Assembly (NCBI GenBank): GCA_011053055.1
Contig: DRHT01000031.1
Location: 186,001 to 250,000 of the forward strand
Reading direction: 5' to 3'
From: Halopseudomonas sabulinigri
Lineage (GTDB): Bacteria > Pseudomonadota > Gammaproteobacteria > Pseudomonadales > Pseudomonadaceae
DNA length: 64,000 bases
In this document: positions 20,851-34,032 of the stretch, one piece after another
Numbering within the stretch: position 1 is the stretch's first letter
Layout: each line of letters starts with the position of its first letter
Translations under genes and position numbers: made by a program
Notes under the pieces: model-generated
Databases searched by the model: none
Told to the model about the DNA's origin: nothing
What the model saw: only the letters and a program-made list of their open reading frames with translations

Positions 20851-23800
20851 TTACTGCGGGTTGGCTCTGGTACTTGTCAGCAACGCACGCAAGCTGGCAG
20901 CTTTGGGTTTGACCAGCCAGAAGCGGCGGATGTAGTCGTCCAGATTATCGAGAACCTCAAAACCCCAGGCACTGTCAGTCTCTGCGACATACTCGGTCAA
21001 CACCTGAGTCAGGTGACTGCGATAGACTTCCATCGACTCACTGCTGATCCGGTGTAGCTCCACCAGCTCGTGGTTCAGCTTGTCAAAGAAGCTGTTGTCA
21101 CGATCCAGAACATAAGCAAAACCACCAGTCATGCCCGCGCCAAAGTTGTGGCCCGTGCTACCCAGCACACAGACCATACCGCCGGTCATGTACTCGCAAC
21201 AGTGGTCACCAGCGCCTTCAATTACCGCATGGCAACCGGAGTTGCGCACCGCAAAACGCTCGCCAGCGATACCGGCGGCAAACAGCTTGCCACCGGTGGA
21301 ACCGTACAGGCAGGTGTTGCCGATGATAGACGTTTGCTCCGAGCGGAATGGGCTACCTTTCGGCGGCACAATGACCAGCTTACCGGCGGTCATCCCTTTG
21401 CCCACGTAGTCGTTGGCGTCACCTTCCAGGTACATGTGCAAACCGCCGGCGTTCCACACGCCGAAGCTCTGACCCGCAGTCCCCTTAAAGCGGAAGGTAA
21501 CAGGGGCGCTGACCATGCCTTGGTTGCCGTGTACCTTGGCAATTTCGCCCGACACCCGCGCACCGATAGAGCGATCACAGTTGGTCAGCTTCATCTCGAA
21601 CTCACCGCCGGTGCGACCGTCAATGCTGGCCCGCACCAACTTAACCATTTTCTCGGCGGTTTCGCCTTTATCGAATGGCGGATTGCGCGGCTGCATGCAG
21701 AACTGCGGCTTGTCAGCAGGAACGTCTTTGCTGAACAGCAGGGGCTCGAGATCGAGATTCTGCTGCTTACTGGTGCTGCCAGGCAGAATTTCCAGCAAAT
21801 CGGTACGCCCGATCAGCTCTTCCAGAGTGCTTACGCCCAGCTTGGCCAGCCACTCACGGGTTTCAGTCGCGACGTAGGTGAAATAATTCATCACCATCTC
21901 GACCGTACCAATGTAGTGGTTATCGCGCAGGTGTTCGTTTTGCGTTGCCACGCCGGTTGCGCAGTTGTTCAAGTGACAAATACGCAGATATTTACAACCC
22001 AAGGCGATCATCGGCCCAGTGCCGAAACCAAAGCTCTCGGCGCCTAGAATAGCCGCCTTGATGACATCCAGGCCGGTTTTTAAACCACCGTCAGTCTGCA
22101 CCCGCACTTTGCCGCGCAGATCGTTACCACGCAGCGTTTGATGCGCTTCGGACAGACCCAGCTCCCAAGGAGAGCCCGCGTAACGGATAGACGTCAGCGG
22201 CGAAGCGCCGGTGCCGCCGTCGTAACCGGAAATGGTGATCAAGTCCGCGTAGGCCTTGGCCACACCGGCAGCAATGGTGCCCACGCCGGGCTCAGATACC
22301 AGCTTGACCGAGACCAAGGCAGCAGGATTAACCTGCTTGAGGTCAAAAATTAGCTGCGACAAATCTTCAATCGAATAAATATCGTGGTGCGGCGGTGGCG
22401 AAATCAGCGTGACACCGGGCACGGCGTAACGCAGACGAGCAATCAGCTCGTTGACCTTACCTCCCGGCAACTGACCACCTTCGCCGGGCTTGGCACCCTG
22501 TGCAACCTTGATCTGCAGCACATCGGCATTGACCAGATACTCGGGCGTCACACCAAAGCGACCGGACGCGATCTGCTTGATCTTGGATGTCCGCTCAGTA
22601 CCGTAACGAGCGGGGTCTTCACCGCCCTCACCGGAATTGGAGCGCGCGCCCAACCGGTTCATTGCCTCGGCAATGGCCTCATGCGCTTCAGGCGACAATG
22701 CACCCAACGAGATACCCGCAGAGTCAAAGCGCTTGAATATCTGCTCGAGCGGCTCAACCTGATCCAAAGTAATAGCCGTCTGGTCGTCACGAACCTTCAG
22801 AAGGTCGCGCAACGAGGCAACCGGGCGATTATTCACCAGCGCTGCATATTCCAGATACTTGTCGTAGCTGTCGCCCTGCACAGCATCCTGAAGCGCGCGA
22901 ACCACATCAGGGTTGTAGGCATGGTATTCGCCACCAAACACGAACTTCAGCAAACCGCCCTGCTGGATCGACTTACGTGGATTCCACGCTTCTTTAGCCA
23001 GCAACAACTGTTCGTCCTGCAGATCACAAAAACGCGCGCCCTGAATACGGCTTGCGACGCCTTTGAAGCAGACATCAACGATTTCATCAGCTAGACCGAC
23101 TGCTTCGAAAAGCTGCGCACCACGGTAGGAAGCAATCGTGGAGATGCCCATCTTCGACAGGATCTTCAACAACCCCTTGGAGATGCCTTTACGGTAGCTC
23201 TTGAAGACTTCGTAGAGGTCACCAATAACTTCACCGGTGCGCAGCAGATCGCCGAGCACTTCGTAAGCCAAATAAGGATAGATAGCGGTGGCGCCAAAGC
23301 CCATCAATACGGCGTAATGGTGAGGATCGCGCGTGGTGGCGGTCTCGACCAGGATATTACATTCAGAACGAACGCCTACAGCGGACAGATGGTGGTGTAC
23401 TGCGCCCACCGCCAGCGCCGCGTGAACCGGCAACTTACCTGCTTCTATGTTGCGATCACTCAGTACGATCAGCGACTTGCCTTCACGTACTGCGGCTTCT
23501 GCCTGTTTAGCAATATCGCGCACCGCATCGCCGAGCGGAATAGACTCATCCACGTTTAGGTCGATGGTATGCACCGCGAAGCCTGGGCGATCCAGATGCA
23601 TTAAGGTACGCCACTTCGCCGGAGAGATTACCGGGGAGCTGAGGATAGCTCGGTTGGCGTGGTCGGCAGTTTCTTCGAACACATTACGCTCAGCACCGAG
23701 GCACGTCTCAAGTGACATGACGATAGCTTCACGCAACGGATCGATCGGCGGGTTGGTTACCTGAGCGAACTGCTGACGAAAATAATCGTAGACCGAACGC

Positions 23801-25299
23801 ACGCGACTCGAAAGCACTGCCATCGGCGTGTCGTCACCCATCGAACCGACGGCTTCCTGACCGTTCTCGGCTAACGGACGCAGCACCTGATCACGCTCTT
23901 CAAAGGTGACCTGGAACATCTTCATATACTGCTTAAGACGCTCGGTAGAGAGGAAGTCCGATCCGTGGTCGCGATCATCCAGCTTGGCCTGGATACGCAG
24001 CGCGTTTTCCTTCAACCATTTGCGGTAGGGATGACGTGACTTGAGTCGGTCTGCAACATCATCGGTATGCAGCACTTCACCCGTTTGAGTATCAACCGCC
24101 AGAATCTGACCAGGACCCACACGGCCCTTGCTGATCACGTCTTCGGGCTGGTAATTCCACACGCCGATTTCCGAGGCCAGGGTGATGTAACCGTTCTTGG
24201 TGACCACATAACGCGCAGGACGCAGACCGTTACGATCAAGCAGGCAAACCGCATAACGACCTTCAGTCAATACGATACCCGCTGGGCCGTCCCAGGCTTC
24301 CATATGCATGGAGTTGTACTCATAGAATGCCCGTAGATCGGCATCCATGGTTTCAACGTTCTGCCAGGCTGGCGGCACGACCATGCGAATGGCTCGGAAC
24401 AAATCCATGCCGCCGGTAATCAACAACTCCAGCATATTGTCCATGCTGGAAGAGTCGGAACCTGTGGTGTTGACCAATGGCGCCAGACTATCGAGGTCAG
24501 GCATTAGATCATTGGTGAATTTGTTACGCCGAGCGTGCGCCCAATTACGGTTAGCGGTGATGGTGTTGATTTCACCGTTGTGCGCGACCAGGCGGAACGG
24601 CTGAGCCAATGGCCACTTGGGCAGTGTATTGGTAGAGAAGCGCTGGTGGAACACGCTGATCGCGGTTTCCATGCGGTCGTCGCCGAGATCCGGATAGAAC
24701 TTATCCAGGTCCGCCGGCATCATCAAACCTTTATAGGAAATGACCTTGTGCGACAGGCTGCAAACATAGAAGTTGCTGTCGGCTTGCATGGCAATTTCTG
24801 CCTTGCGGCGCACATAGAACAGCTTGACGCCGAACTGCTGCTCGTCCAGCCCTTCGCCGGTCACAAACACCTGTTCAATACGCGGCATGCTACTTAACGC
24901 TAGTGGGCCGAGCACAGTTTCATCCACCGGCACTTCGCGCCAGCCAAGGCTCGTTAGCCCCTGGTCTGCCAGAGCATCAGCGAACGCTTGTTTGGCAGCG
25001 CTAGTTGAGGCTGCATCCGCGCCCATGAAGACCATGCCAACGGCATACTGTTCGGGAAGCTCGACAGACAACTGCTCCTGCGCGACTGAGCGCAAAAAGC
25101 GATCAGGCTTCTGGATAAGCAGCCCACAACCGTCACCGGTCTTACCGTCGGCGTTGATACCGCCACGGTGAGTCATGCATGTCAGGGCCTCAATAGCCGT
25201 CTGGAGCAAGTGATGACTGGGCTGACCTTCCATGTGGGCAATCAAGCCAAAGCCACAGTTATCCTTGAACTGATCAGGCTGGTATAAACCTGCTTTCAT
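20851..25299 (-). CDS. gltB: Glutamate synthase (NADPH) large subunit
   Basis: The protein of about 1482 residues converts glutamine and 2-oxoglutarate to two glutamates. The N-terminal Ntn-type glutaminase begins at the Cys in [10 protein letters not shown] after a propeptide of about 16 residues. The central and FMN-binding synthase domains follow, with the [3Fe-4S] cysteines in [16 protein letters not shown], and the C-terminus is a GXGXG beta-helix. I choose the ATG at 25299 (GAGAG seven bases upstream) over the GTG two codons earlier. With gltD it forms the ammonium-assimilation unit. Confidence 0.97.
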   Translation of the reverse strand: MKAGLYQPDQFKDNCGFGLIAHMEGQPSHHLLQTAIEALTCMTHRGGINADGKTGDGCGLLIQKPDRFLRSVAQEQLSVELPEQYAVGMVFMGADAASTSAAKQAFADALADQGLTSLGWREVPVDETVLGPLALSSMPRIEQVFVTGEGLDEQQFGVKLFYVRRKAEIAMQADSNFYVCSLSHKVISYKGLMMPADLDKFYPDLGDDRMETAISVFHQRFSTNTLPKWPLAQPFRLVAHNGEINTITANRNWAHARRNKFTNDLMPDLDSLAPLVNTTGSDSSSMDNMLELLITGGMDLFRAIRMVVPPAWQNVETMDADLRAFYEYNSMHMEAWDGPAGIVLTEGRYAVCLLDRNGLRPARYVVTKNGYITLASEIGVWNYQPEDVISKGRVGPGQILAVDTQTGEVLHTDDVADRLKSRHPYRKWLKENALRIQAKLDDRDHGSDFLSTERLKQYMKMFQVTFEERDQVLRPLAENGQEAVGSMGDDTPMAVLSSRVRSVYDYFRQQFAQVTNPPIDPLREAIVMSLETCLGAERNVFEETADHANRAILSSPVISPAKWRTLMHLDRPGFAVHTIDLNVDESIPLGDAVRDIAKQAEAAVREGKSLIVLSDRNIEAGKLPVHAALAVGAVHHHLSAVGVRSECNILVETATTRDPHHYAVLMGFGATAIYPYLAYEVLGDLLRTGEVIGDLYEVFKSYRKGISKGLLKILSKMGISTIASYRGAQLFEAVGLADEIVDVCFKGVASRIQGARFCDLQDEQLLLAKEAWNPRKSIQQGGLLKFVFGGEYHAYNPDVVRALQDAVQGDSYDKYLEYAALVNNRPVASLRDLLKVRDDQTAITLDQVEPLEQIFKRFDSAGISLGALSPEAHEAIAEAMNRLGARSNSGEGGEDPARYGTERTSKIKQIASGRFGVTPEYLVNADVLQIKVAQGAKPGEGGQLPGGKVNELIARLRYAVPGVTLISPPPHHDIYSIEDLSQLIFDLKQVNPAALVSVKLVSEPGVGTIAAGVAKAYADLITISGYDGGTGASPLTSIRYAGSPWELGLSEAHQTLRGNDLRGKVRVQTDGGLKTGLDVIKAAILGAESFGFGTGPMIALGCKYLRICHLNNCATGVATQNEHLRDNHYIGTVEMVMNYFTYVATETREWLAKLGVSTLEELIGRTDLLEILPGSTSKQQNLDLEPLLFSKDVPADKPQFCMQPRNPPFDKGETAEKMVKLVRASIDGRTGGEFEMKLTNCDRSIGARVSGEIAKVHGNQGMVSAPVTFRFKGTAGQSFGVWNAGGLHMYLEGDANDYVGKGMTAGKLVIVPPKGSPFRSEQTSIIGNTCLYGSTGGKLFAAGIAGERFAVRNSGCHAVIEGAGDHCCEYMTGGMVCVLGSTGHNFGAGMTGGFAYVLDRDNSFFDKLNHELVELHRISSESMEVYRSHLTQVLTEYVAETDSAWGFEVLDNLDDYIRRFWLVKPKAASLRALLTSTRANPQ

Positions 25300-25532
25300 A
25301 GGCACACTCTCAAAAAGCTATTGAATTCAAGCGCTTACAAGGATCAAACAAGAATTGATCTGGCTAGGCGCCGGACAAAAGGGGGGTAATTGTACACAGC
25401 AGCCTATACGGCCACAATTTTTTTTGAGACAGCCATGCCGCATAAGCATATTCAAATGTCGTAAATAGGAAACTTTGCGTTTCACTATAGCGCTAATTCA
25501 AACCTGCAACCATGCCTTTTTAGCACACTAGA

Positions 25533-25563
25533 GCCACCGGTGGAGCGGACCTCCACCGGTGGC
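25533..25563 (-). terminator. Perfect 13-bp hairpin after the damX-like gene
   Basis: GCCACCGGTGGAG and CTCCACCGGTGGC (25533-25545, 25551-25563) enclose CGGAC, starting 5 bp beyond the damX-like stop. No strong U-run follows, so it may be an attenuating or 3'-protecting hairpin. The arms also contain the palindrome CCACCGGTGG. Confidence 0.55.
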
Positions 25564-25568
25564 CGCAA

Positions 25569-27131
25569 TCAACGTAAAGACTTCTGGATATCGCCAAAAC
25601 TACGCGGCCACGGCTTGCTGTCGCGTAACGTTTGCGGCAAATTGGCCACCCCTGCCTGGGCCGCCTGGCGTCCGCCATAGCTACCCTGAGTTACCACAAA
25701 CCAGGGCGCGCCCTGATGCATTGTCTCGAAGTAGCCAATATCACCTAGTTGTGCATGCGTTTTCACAAAGGCGGTTGCTGCCTGCTCTGAGCGTGTGCCC
25801 AGCAGCTGGACGGCGTAACGGCTGGCCGATTGTTGACGATACCATTCCGTTTTGCGAATACTGCCAATCGCCTCCGCGGGTTTGGGTGTCGCCGCAGGCG
25901 ACGCTATTGGGGGCTGCGCAGACGCTGCTTCCGCCGGTTGTGGCTTAGGTGTAACAACCGGCGGCGCGGGCTTCACTTCAACAGAAGGAGCTTGTGAAAC
26001 TGCCTCCACCTCAACCGCGGAGGACTCCACCTGCTCCGGCACAGGCTCAGCAACGCTGATGTCAGATGTAGCATCCGGAGATACCGGAATTGACGGCGAT
26101 GCTGGGGAGGGCACTGAGGGCGCGATAGGCTCAGCACCAGCAGGTAAAGGGGCCGTCGGTGGAGCACTAGGCTCAACTGCTGCCTCGCCACTCAAGCGCA
26201 CTTCAGGGATCGGGTCAGGCAAAGCCAACACTGTGGTTTCCGGCTCTTTGGGCTGATCTCCCATATACCAAGCAAAGCCAACCCCCAGCGCAACCAACGC
26301 TACCGCCACCAAAGTACGAAGCGGCAAACCGCCGCGCCCAACTCGCGCGGCAGCAGCAATAGGCGCCTGCTCCATCGCCTCAAACATAACCTTCCTTGCC
26401 GCATTATTGATGCCGCCGGGCCAGCCTTGCGAGCGGGTATGAATAGCAGCGACTTGTTCGTCCGCCAGCAGCTCAATGCCCTGCCCTGCACCCTCAAGAC
26501 GCTGACCGAGATAGTCGCGCGTTTCTGCTAGATCCAATGGCTGCAGAGCAGCCATATGCACGGCACCGTCTTCCGGAGAAGTCTGCAAAGACTGCAAAGC
26601 AGAGGCAATTTGCACTTCGTCAGCAAACAGAAAAACGCGAGGGGCACTTTGGCCTGCTTCGGCAATCTCGGCCAGCATACCCAAAGCTGAAGACTCCAAC
26701 TCTTCGGCATCATCAACAACCAAGTATAACTGGATGCCAACAGCCTCACTGTCCTGGGCCTTTTGCAGCAGGCTCCCTACGTCACGCCCATCCGCGTTGG
26801 CTGCCTGGCAGATATAACCAAGCAGTGCTTCCTCATTAGAAAATTCGCGTGCTGATAACACAATGCACTGCACGCTTTCCTTGTTACTGCTGGCTACCAA
26901 AGCCTGCCGCAGAAGTGTCTTGCCGCTCCCTTCCGGGCCAGTCACCACCAAAAGCTGGCTACTGTAGCGCGCTAAATGGTGCAGCTCCGCCAATACAGGC
27001 TTGCGCTTGGGAGTAAAAAACCTGAATCCCGGCGTACGCGGTGCAAAGGGGTCATGGGTGAACTGGTAGTAATCCAACAAACGGTCGATTTCGCTCATCG
27101 AGGTAAAGGCCTCTTCCTTGTATTGCGTCAT
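25569..27131 (-). CDS. DamX-like AAA/SPOR-domain protein
   Basis: The 520-residue protein has an ExeA-like AAA ATPase domain (Walker A GPEGSGKT at 65-72), one transmembrane helix near 285-305 ([17 protein letters not shown]) and a Pro/Ala/Glu-rich linker. A C-terminal SPOR domain from about 430 ([19 protein letters not shown]) would bind denuded peptidoglycan at division sites. The place after aroB matches damX in enterobacteria and the equivalent gene in Pseudomonas. The ATG overlaps the aroB stop by four bases; a second ATG eleven codons on is an alternative start. Confidence 0.87.
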   Translation of the reverse strand: MTQYKEEAFTSMSEIDRLLDYYQFTHDPFAPRTPGFRFFTPKRKPVLAELHHLARYSSQLLVVTGPEGSGKTLLRQALVASSNKESVQCIVLSAREFSNEEALLGYICQAANADGRDVGSLLQKAQDSEAVGIQLYLVVDDAEELESSALGMLAEIAEAGQSAPRVFLFADEVQIASALQSLQTSPEDGAVHMAALQPLDLAETRDYLGQRLEGAGQGIELLADEQVAAIHTRSQGWPGGINNAARKVMFEAMEQAPIAAAARVGRGGLPLRTLVAVALVALGVGFAWYMGDQPKEPETTVLALPDPIPEVRLSGEAAVEPSAPPTAPLPAGAEPIAPSVPSPASPSIPVSPDATSDISVAEPVPEQVESSAVEVEAVSQAPSVEVKPAPPVVTPKPQPAEAASAQPPIASPAATPKPAEAIGSIRKTEWYRQQSASRYAVQLLGTRSEQAATAFVKTHAQLGDIGYFETMHQGAPWFVVTQGSYGGRQAAQAGVANLPQTLRDSKPWPRSFGDIQKSLR

Positions 27132-28207
27132 GCTGGCGACATCGCCAAGCAGCCCGACAGCGCGTCGGCGTCAAAATCCGTGGTCACCGTGGCATCACCC
27201 AAAGCTCTGAGTAATACCAAGCGCAACTGCCCATCCAAAACCTTTTTGTCTACCGCCATCAAGCGCCGAAAATCAGTTTGCGACATATTCTCGGGCGGCA
27301 TTACTGGCAAGCCGGCAGAAGCGACAACACTAGTGCCGCGAGCCAAGTCTTCAGAGCTTATCCAGCCCATACGTGCCGACAAGTCCAACGCCATCACCAT
27401 GCCAGCACCCACCGCTTCGCCGTGCAACCAATTTCCATAACCTTGATGCGTTTCAATCGCATGGCCAAAGGTGTGACCTAGATTCAGGATAGCCCGGACG
27501 CCGCCCTCACGCTCGTCTGCAGCAACAACCTCTGCCTTAATTGCACAAGAACGTTGAATCGCTTCAGTAATCAGTTGGGAGTCTAGAGCGCGCAAGGCAG
27601 GCATATTACTTTCCAGCCAGGCAAGAAATTGGGCGTCACGAATAAAACCGTATTTGATAATTTCTGCTAGCCCAGCGCTAATCTCCCGCTCCGGCAATGT
27701 TTTTAAACTATCAGTATCAATTAGCACAGCCTGCGGCTGATAGAACGCGCCTATCATGTTTTTGCCGGCGGGATGATTGATGCCGGTCTTGCCGCCAACA
27801 GACGAGTCGACTTGAGACAGCAGGGTAGTAGGAATCTGGATAAAATCGACTCCCCGCTGATAGCACGCCGCAGCGAATCCAGTCATATCGCCAATAACCC
27901 CGCCGCCTAGCGCTATCAAGGTCGTTCTGCGGTCATGTCGGTCATTTAGCAACGCATCAAAAATCTGTTGCAACGTAGCCCAGTTCTTGAACGCCTCACC
28001 AGTAGGCAAGATCACCTTGGTAACCTTAAAGCCCTGCAAGACGCGCTCTAGATTGCCGAGATAGAGCGGCGCAACTGTATCGTCGGTGACAATACAAACC
28101 TGCCTCCCTTTCATGTGCGAGACCAGCAGATCGGAGCTATCAAAAAGCCCAGAGCCGATATAAATAGGATAACTACGGTCACCAAGATCAACGTTCAAAC
28201 ACTGCAT
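27128..28207 (-). CDS. aroB: 3-dehydroquinate synthase
   Basis: The 359-residue NAD- and metal-dependent enzyme closes DAHP to 3-dehydroquinate, step two of the shikimate pathway. Family signatures are [42 protein letters not shown], and the metal His residues in [12 protein letters not shown] and NWLHGEAV. It is 188 bp downstream of aroK and overlaps the damX-like gene by four bases (ATGA). Confidence 0.97.
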   Translation of the reverse strand: MQCLNVDLGDRSYPIYIGSGLFDSSDLLVSHMKGRQVCIVTDDTVAPLYLGNLERVLQGFKVTKVILPTGEAFKNWATLQQIFDALLNDRHDRRTTLIALGGGVIGDMTGFAAACYQRGVDFIQIPTTLLSQVDSSVGGKTGINHPAGKNMIGAFYQPQAVLIDTDSLKTLPEREISAGLAEIIKYGFIRDAQFLAWLESNMPALRALDSQLITEAIQRSCAIKAEVVAADEREGGVRAILNLGHTFGHAIETHQGYGNWLHGEAVGAGMVMALDLSARMGWISSEDLARGTSVVASAGLPVMPPENMSQTDFRRLMAVDKKVLDGQLRLVLLRALGDATVTTDFDADALSGCLAMSPA

Positions 28208-28276
28208 CCAGCTTCTCCCTCTAACATCCGCAAAGCATACAACATACCGGCTCTACGCGGATATGCCGCCCAAGCA

Positions 28277-28305
28277 AAAGCCGTCAGCCGCGCCTGAACG
28301 GCTTT
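28277..28305 (-). terminator. Terminator-like hairpin between aroK and aroB
   Basis: On the minus strand AAAGCCGT(T)CAG pairs with CTGACGGCTTT, an 11-bp stem with one bulged T and a GCGCGG-rich loop. The tail TTGCTTGG is only mildly U-rich, so it may attenuate rather than end the transcript. Confidence 0.4.
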
Positions 28306-28395
28306 AGAGCGAAAAGGTAGTCAATCGGGAGGGCAATAGCGGCGGGTTGAAGCATAAAAAAACACGACTGATGGCATTATTGGCGCCAAGCAAAG

Positions 28396-28905
28396 CTAGC
28401 TTTCAAGCAGTTTGGTAACAATGGTGTTAACAACAGTTTTCGGTCCTCGCTGATCGGTCTCTATCACCAAATCAGCTATTTCCATATACAGCGGGTCGCG
28501 CTTCGCCATCAACTCCCGCAACACATTTTCCGGGTCACTGGTTTGCAATAATGGTCGCTGACGATCCTTTGACGTGCGCTGCAGCTGCTGCTCTACGCTA
28601 GTACGCAGATAAACCACCAAGCCGTTTTCAGCTAAAGCTGCGCGATTTGCATCACGCATTACTACACCACCACCGGTCGCCAGGACGATCCCATCTTCCT
28701 GCACCAACTCCGCGATCATGGCCTCTTCACGCTCTCGAAAGCCTTCCTCGCCTTCTACATCGAATATCCAAGGGATATCCGCGCCTGTCCGCACTTCGAT
28801 CTCACGATCAGAGTCTTTGAAGGGGTGACGTAGCTCTTTGGCAAGAAGACGCCCGATGGTGCTCTTACCAGCTCCCATCGGGCCTACCAGGAAAACGTTA
28901 CTCAA
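28396..28905 (-). CDS. aroK: Shikimate kinase
   Basis: The 169-residue NMP-kinase-fold enzyme phosphorylates shikimate. Walker A is GPMGAGKS (8-15), the shikimate-binding DSDREIE follows, and the FREREEAMI and [11 protein letters not shown] loops are in place. It begins 5 bp after the pilQ stop, so it probably belongs to the end of the pil transcript, a common arrangement. Confidence 0.97.
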   Translation of the reverse strand: MSNVFLVGPMGAGKSTIGRLLAKELRHPFKDSDREIEVRTGADIPWIFDVEGEEGFREREEAMIAELVQEDGIVLATGGGVVMRDANRAALAENGLVVYLRTSVEQQLQRTSKDRQRPLLQTSDPENVLRELMAKRDPLYMEIADLVIETDQRGPKTVVNTIVTKLLES

Positions 28906-28910
28906 GCGCG

Positions 28911-31016
28911 TTATCTAGCAAGAGTAATAGCGCCATTGTTAATGATGCGAGGCGTCAGGAAGATCAGCAGTTCGCTTTTAGTTTCGGACGTCACATCGCG
29001 ACGGAACGCCTGACCAAGCACCGGCAAGTCACCCAAAAATGGCACTTTTTCTTGAGCAGTCTGTGTATCGCTGCTGAAAACACCACCAATCACAATGGTT
29101 TCACCATCAGCCACGAGGATTTTGGCGTCGACCTCATTCTTACGAATCGTCGGCACACCGTTCACCTGGTTAGTGAAGTCAGGTTCATCCTTAGTAACGA
29201 TCACCTCCATGATAACCTGATTATCCGGCGTAATCTGAGGGGTGACTTCCAACGACAACACCGCTTCCGCAAAGGATGTAGTAGTGGCACCGCTGGAGCT
29301 AGCTTGTTGATAGGGAATTTCAGAACCTTTCAGGATCTTGGCTGTTTCTTTGTCAGACGTAACGACTTTCGGCTGAGAGATGACCTCGCCATTGCCGGTA
29401 CTTTCCATCGCGGATAGCTGCAGATCAAGGATAGTGTTATCAGTCATAAAGCCGATGCCAATACCAGAAGTAGCGCCAATCACACCCATATCAACGAACG
29501 GAGTGCTAACTGTCGGAGACAAACCGTCGTCGCCGTAGGCGCGCCATTTGTTACCCAGCGACAGATCACCACTCCAGTTAACGCCCAACGCCTTGTCAAA
29601 GCCAACGCTCGCCTCAACGATGCGTGCTTCAATCAATACTTGGCGTACGGGTATATCCAGCTGAGTAACAATCCGACGCAGCTCGTCCAGCTTGTCCTGA
29701 GTCTCCAACGCAATGATGCTGTTGGTTCGCTCGTCCACAGTGAGAGAGCCGCGCTGGCTGTCAGCATCGGCGGAGGTCACAGAAGCAAACAGCTGTGCGA
29801 TATCAGCAGCGTTGGCATAGTTGACCTGAATCAGCTCGCGGCGCAGCGGCGCCAGCTCCGAAATTTGCTTCTGCGACTCCAGCTCCTGGCGTTCACGTGC
29901 TGCAATCTCGTCAGCCGGCGCTACCAGCAACACGTTGCCGACCTGACGCTTGTCCAGCCCCTTGGTTTTCAATACCAAGTCCAATGCTTGATCCCATGGA
30001 ACGTTTTGCAGGCGCAAGGTGATACTGCCTTCGACAGTATCACTGGCAACCAGATTCAAATCCGTAAAGTCTGCAATTAGCTGTAACACCGAACGAACTT
30101 CAATATCTTGAAAGTTCAGCGACAGCTTTTCACCGGAATAAGTAAAAGAATCAGCGCGGCGCTGTTCTACTTCGGCGCGACTGAGCGGCTTAAAGCTAAC
30201 GGTCAAACGATTATCTGTTTGATAGACCAAGTGCTCGTACTGACCGGTAGGCTCAATCACAATACTGGCGTTATTACCATTGCTAGACGCGTTAATGAAG
30301 CTCACTGGCGTAGCAAAATCTTTCACATCCAGCTGAACGCGCAGCTCGTCAGGCAAACGAGTATTAGGGAAGTTCAGCTTTACCCTTCCACCCTGCTCCT
30401 CAACGTCAACACGAATTGTCGGATCCGTCAGATCAATGATTACGTTGCCTTCACCTTCACTACCACGCTGAAAATCAAGACTACTGATGGCGCGCCCTGA
30501 AGAAACAGCACTGGAAACTGCAGGTTCTGACTCTGCGCGCCAATTGCTGTTATTCGCCGCAGGCGTAGCAACAGGGGCTGAGGCCGCCGAGGCAACAGGG
30601 GCGGAACCACCAACCAGTACGAAAAGGTTATTACCTTCTGCGCGAGTGGTGTAAGGAGCCAAATTGGAAAGGTTGATGATCAAGCGAGTGCGATCATTCG
30701 CCTCGACCACTGTAACGCTGCGAGCGTTACCCAAACCTAGCTCACGATTACGCTCACCCAGTTTGTTCTGCACACCGGGTAAATCCAACGCTATGCGGGC
30801 TGGCTCGTCAATGGTGTAACCCTTAGGTGACCCACTAACCGGCTCATCAAACGTCAACTTGAGCTCTACCCGATCGCCCGGCAGAGAGGCAACGTCCATT
30901 TTTTGTAAATCGGCGGCCATAGCCAACGGGCTCAGTAGCGCCACTAAGGCTGCCAGCGATATTTTTTTGGTTAGAGGCATTTGATTGCGTTCCACGCGTG
31001 ACTGTTTGCAGTTCAT
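28911..31016 (-). CDS. pilQ: Type IV pilus secretin
   Basis: The 701-residue protein forms the outer-membrane secretin channel for pili. An N-terminal signal sequence (about residues 13-34) precedes two AMIN peptidoglycan-binding domains, then an STN/N0 and N1 domain. The secretin core is at about 430-695 ([25 protein letters not shown] and the closing LIFLTPRII). GGGAGAG lies seven bases before the ATG at 31016. The in-frame ATG at 30980 gives a more standard signal peptide but has no ribosome site. Confidence 0.96.
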   Translation of the reverse strand: MNCKQSRVERNQMPLTKKISLAALVALLSPLAMAADLQKMDVASLPGDRVELKLTFDEPVSGSPKGYTIDEPARIALDLPGVQNKLGERNRELGLGNARSVTVVEANDRTRLIINLSNLAPYTTRAEGNNLFVLVGGSAPVASAASAPVATPAANNSNWRAESEPAVSSAVSSGRAISSLDFQRGSEGEGNVIIDLTDPTIRVDVEEQGGRVKLNFPNTRLPDELRVQLDVKDFATPVSFINASSNGNNASIVIEPTGQYEHLVYQTDNRLTVSFKPLSRAEVEQRRADSFTYSGEKLSLNFQDIEVRSVLQLIADFTDLNLVASDTVEGSITLRLQNVPWDQALDLVLKTKGLDKRQVGNVLLVAPADEIAARERQELESQKQISELAPLRRELIQVNYANAADIAQLFASVTSADADSQRGSLTVDERTNSIIALETQDKLDELRRIVTQLDIPVRQVLIEARIVEASVGFDKALGVNWSGDLSLGNKWRAYGDDGLSPTVSTPFVDMGVIGATSGIGIGFMTDNTILDLQLSAMESTGNGEVISQPKVVTSDKETAKILKGSEIPYQQASSSGATTTSFAEAVLSLEVTPQITPDNQVIMEVIVTKDEPDFTNQVNGVPTIRKNEVDAKILVADGETIVIGGVFSSDTQTAQEKVPFLGDLPVLGQAFRRDVTSETKSELLIFLTPRIINNGAITLAR

Positions 31017-31037
31017 GATTATCTCTCCCTGGTTGAC

Positions 31038-31565
31038 CTATCCGCGCTCAGGCAAGCTGAGAGTCCGCGGTCGCTCTAACCAACCCCCTTCACCATCCGG
31101 CACGATTTCGATTACGTCCAAACGGTTTTCCTGAATCCCCGTTATACGGCCGTAGTTTCGCCCCAGATAGTCACCAACTTGGACTCGGTGCACGCTACCC
31201 GCACCCTGAACCAGGGCTTGCATGCCGTTGTTGTTGCTCAAAGTGCCGACCATTTCGAAGCTTTCAATATTGAAGCCTTCGAGGAATTGTTTAACGCGGT
31301 TCTCGTCGGGCTTGATGTCTTGTGAGCCGCGCTGACGTTGAGTCAGGTCTATACGGATGGGTGGCTGGAAAGGGCTTCTCAATGACGCAGCACTATAAGT
31401 AAATGCCTCATAGGGCTCAAAGCGCGGCAAGGCCTCGATTTTTCCAGCTGGCCTGGCACGCGTCTCATCCATAAAGCGCTGCAGATCAGCGAACTCATTA
31501 TTACCGCAACCCGCCAAACCGAATACAGCGAGAAGGGATAAACAGGTTATGTTTTTGCTAATCAT
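31038..31565 (-). CDS. pilP: Type IV pilus assembly lipoprotein
   Basis: The 175-residue lipoprotein has lipobox LAGC (Cys20). It links the PilMNO inner-membrane platform to the PilQ secretin through its C-terminal beta-domain (VQVGDYLGRNYGRITGI). An unstructured stretch separates the lipid anchor from this domain, as in P. aeruginosa PilP. It overlaps the pilO stop by one base. Confidence 0.95.
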   Translation of the reverse strand: MISKNITCLSLLAVFGLAGCGNNEFADLQRFMDETRARPAGKIEALPRFEPYEAFTYSAASLRSPFQPPIRIDLTQRQRGSQDIKPDENRVKQFLEGFNIESFEMVGTLSNNNGMQALVQGAGSVHRVQVGDYLGRNYGRITGIQENRLDVIEIVPDGEGGWLERPRTLSLPERG

Positions 31566-32206
31566 TATTGCTGTCCTCCCGCATCGCTCGTATCGCCTGC
31601 ATCGTTATAGCGATAGGTCTTGGCCACAATATTCATTGTCAGCAAATCTGGACTGGCCACGTTCACTGGTTCAATAACGAAATCATTAAGAGTCACAATG
31701 CGAGGCAAACCGGCGACACTACTGACAAAAGTAGCGAGGTCGTGGTAGCTACCTCGAACCACAATATTGATGGGCAGCTCAACATAAAACTGCTTGGCGA
31801 CTTCCGGCTTTAGCGTGATCGACTCGAACTCAAGGCCGCTATTGAGGCCCATCTGAGTGATATCTTCAAGCAAGCCAGGCACTTCGCTATCCTTGGGCAA
31901 TTGCTTCAACAAACCACTGAAACGCTCTTCGATTTCGGCTAGCTGCTCTTTGTAGGCTTCAAGATTGGCTGCGCGGAAAGACTTATCCTCAAACTCTTTG
32001 CGTAGCGCAACTTCTGTTGCCTCAACACGCTCTAAGCTCACTTGCAAATCTTTAAGGTGGAAGTGGTAACCCAACACCAAGAGCACCACAAATACCAGAA
32101 CACAGACGATGACCTTTAAAGCGCCAGGCCAAGAACCAATATTGTTGAAATCCAGATCACTGAGGTCGATCTTCTTCAAACTATCCATAGATTGAGAAAA
32201 ACTCAT
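31565..32206 (-). CDS. pilO: Type IV pilus inner-membrane protein
   Basis: The 213-residue bitopic protein has a transmembrane helix near 30-48 (LKVIVCVLVFVVLLVLGYHF), a coiled coil to about 105 and a periplasmic ferredoxin-like fold. It pairs with PilN in the alignment complex. Its first codon overlaps the pilN stop by four bases. Confidence 0.95.
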   Translation of the reverse strand: MSFSQSMDSLKKIDLSDLDFNNIGSWPGALKVIVCVLVFVVLLVLGYHFHLKDLQVSLERVEATEVALRKEFEDKSFRAANLEAYKEQLAEIEERFSGLLKQLPKDSEVPGLLEDITQMGLNSGLEFESITLKPEVAKQFYVELPINIVVRGSYHDLATFVSSVAGLPRIVTLNDFVIEPVNVASPDLLTMNIVAKTYRYNDAGDTSDAGGQQ

Positions 32207-32783
32207 GGCTGCTGCTCTCCCTCAGCGGCGGCGCTGGCACGCGGCTCGGTCTGCTTCACTGTCAACTCAAACACGTTGGCCTGATCAAGCGCGCCAGAAG
32301 TGATCGCGCGTACGGCAGTCAGATTAGGTGAAACCAGCCAATCGGATGCATCCATTTGCCGCATAAGCTTGGAAACCCGGCTATTAGACTCTGCCCCACC
32401 TTCGATACTGACAGATGAGCCGCTCATGGAAACCGAAGTAAAGTAAACCCCGTCAGGCAAGGTCCGTGTCATCTCGTCAAACACCCGGACTATGATCGGA
32501 CGATTACCCTGAAGATCTTGGATGATTTTCATACGGTCGAGCAATTGAGTACGGCGCGCTTGCAACTGCTCAATTTCGCTAATGCGCGCTTCCAACAGTG
32601 TGATTTCTTTCTGCAGGAAAGTATTGCGGGCGTTTTGATGCTCAATCTTGCCATTCAGGTGACGATCACCTAAAAAAACCAAAGCGCCAGCAAAAACCAC
32701 AACCAGTGCCAGAATGGTTAAAAATTCCTTTTTCCGTTCTTCCCTTAGCTGCTCGCGCCAAGGCAACAGGTTAATGCGAGCCA

Positions 32784-32784
<1 letters not shown>
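32203..32784 (-). CDS. pilN: Type IV pilus inner-membrane protein
   Basis: The 193-residue protein begins with the conserved cytoplasmic ARINLLPWREQLREERKKEF, the segment that docks into PilM. A transmembrane helix (about 22-40), a coiled coil and the periplasmic PilO-like domain follow. It overlaps pilM by one base. Confidence 0.96.
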
Positions 32785-33875
<1,091 letters not shown>

Positions 33876-33954
33876 TTACGGACGGTTTATGTTTTCCTAC
33901 ATTAAATAACAGTCCCTGTACAAGCGCAAATAGCTAAATCAAAAAAAATACGCT

Positions 33955-33960
33955 TATAAT
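33955..33960 (+). promoter_or_regulatory. Probable -10 box of ponA
   Basis: A perfect TATAAT stands 73 bp before the ponA start in the divergent pilM-ponA gap. No convincing -35 lies 16-18 bp upstream, so this is only a likely promoter core. Confidence 0.4.
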
Positions 33961-34032
33961 GCAGACTGCTACACCCTTCAAGGGCAGCAATACTGCTAAC
34001 TTTCTAATTATTCAGGGAATTCCGCATCCCTT

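Noticed and set aside
22384-23094. Long plus-strand frames across the glutamate synthase gene
   Set aside because: They are antisense shadows of gltB with basic, low-information sequence.
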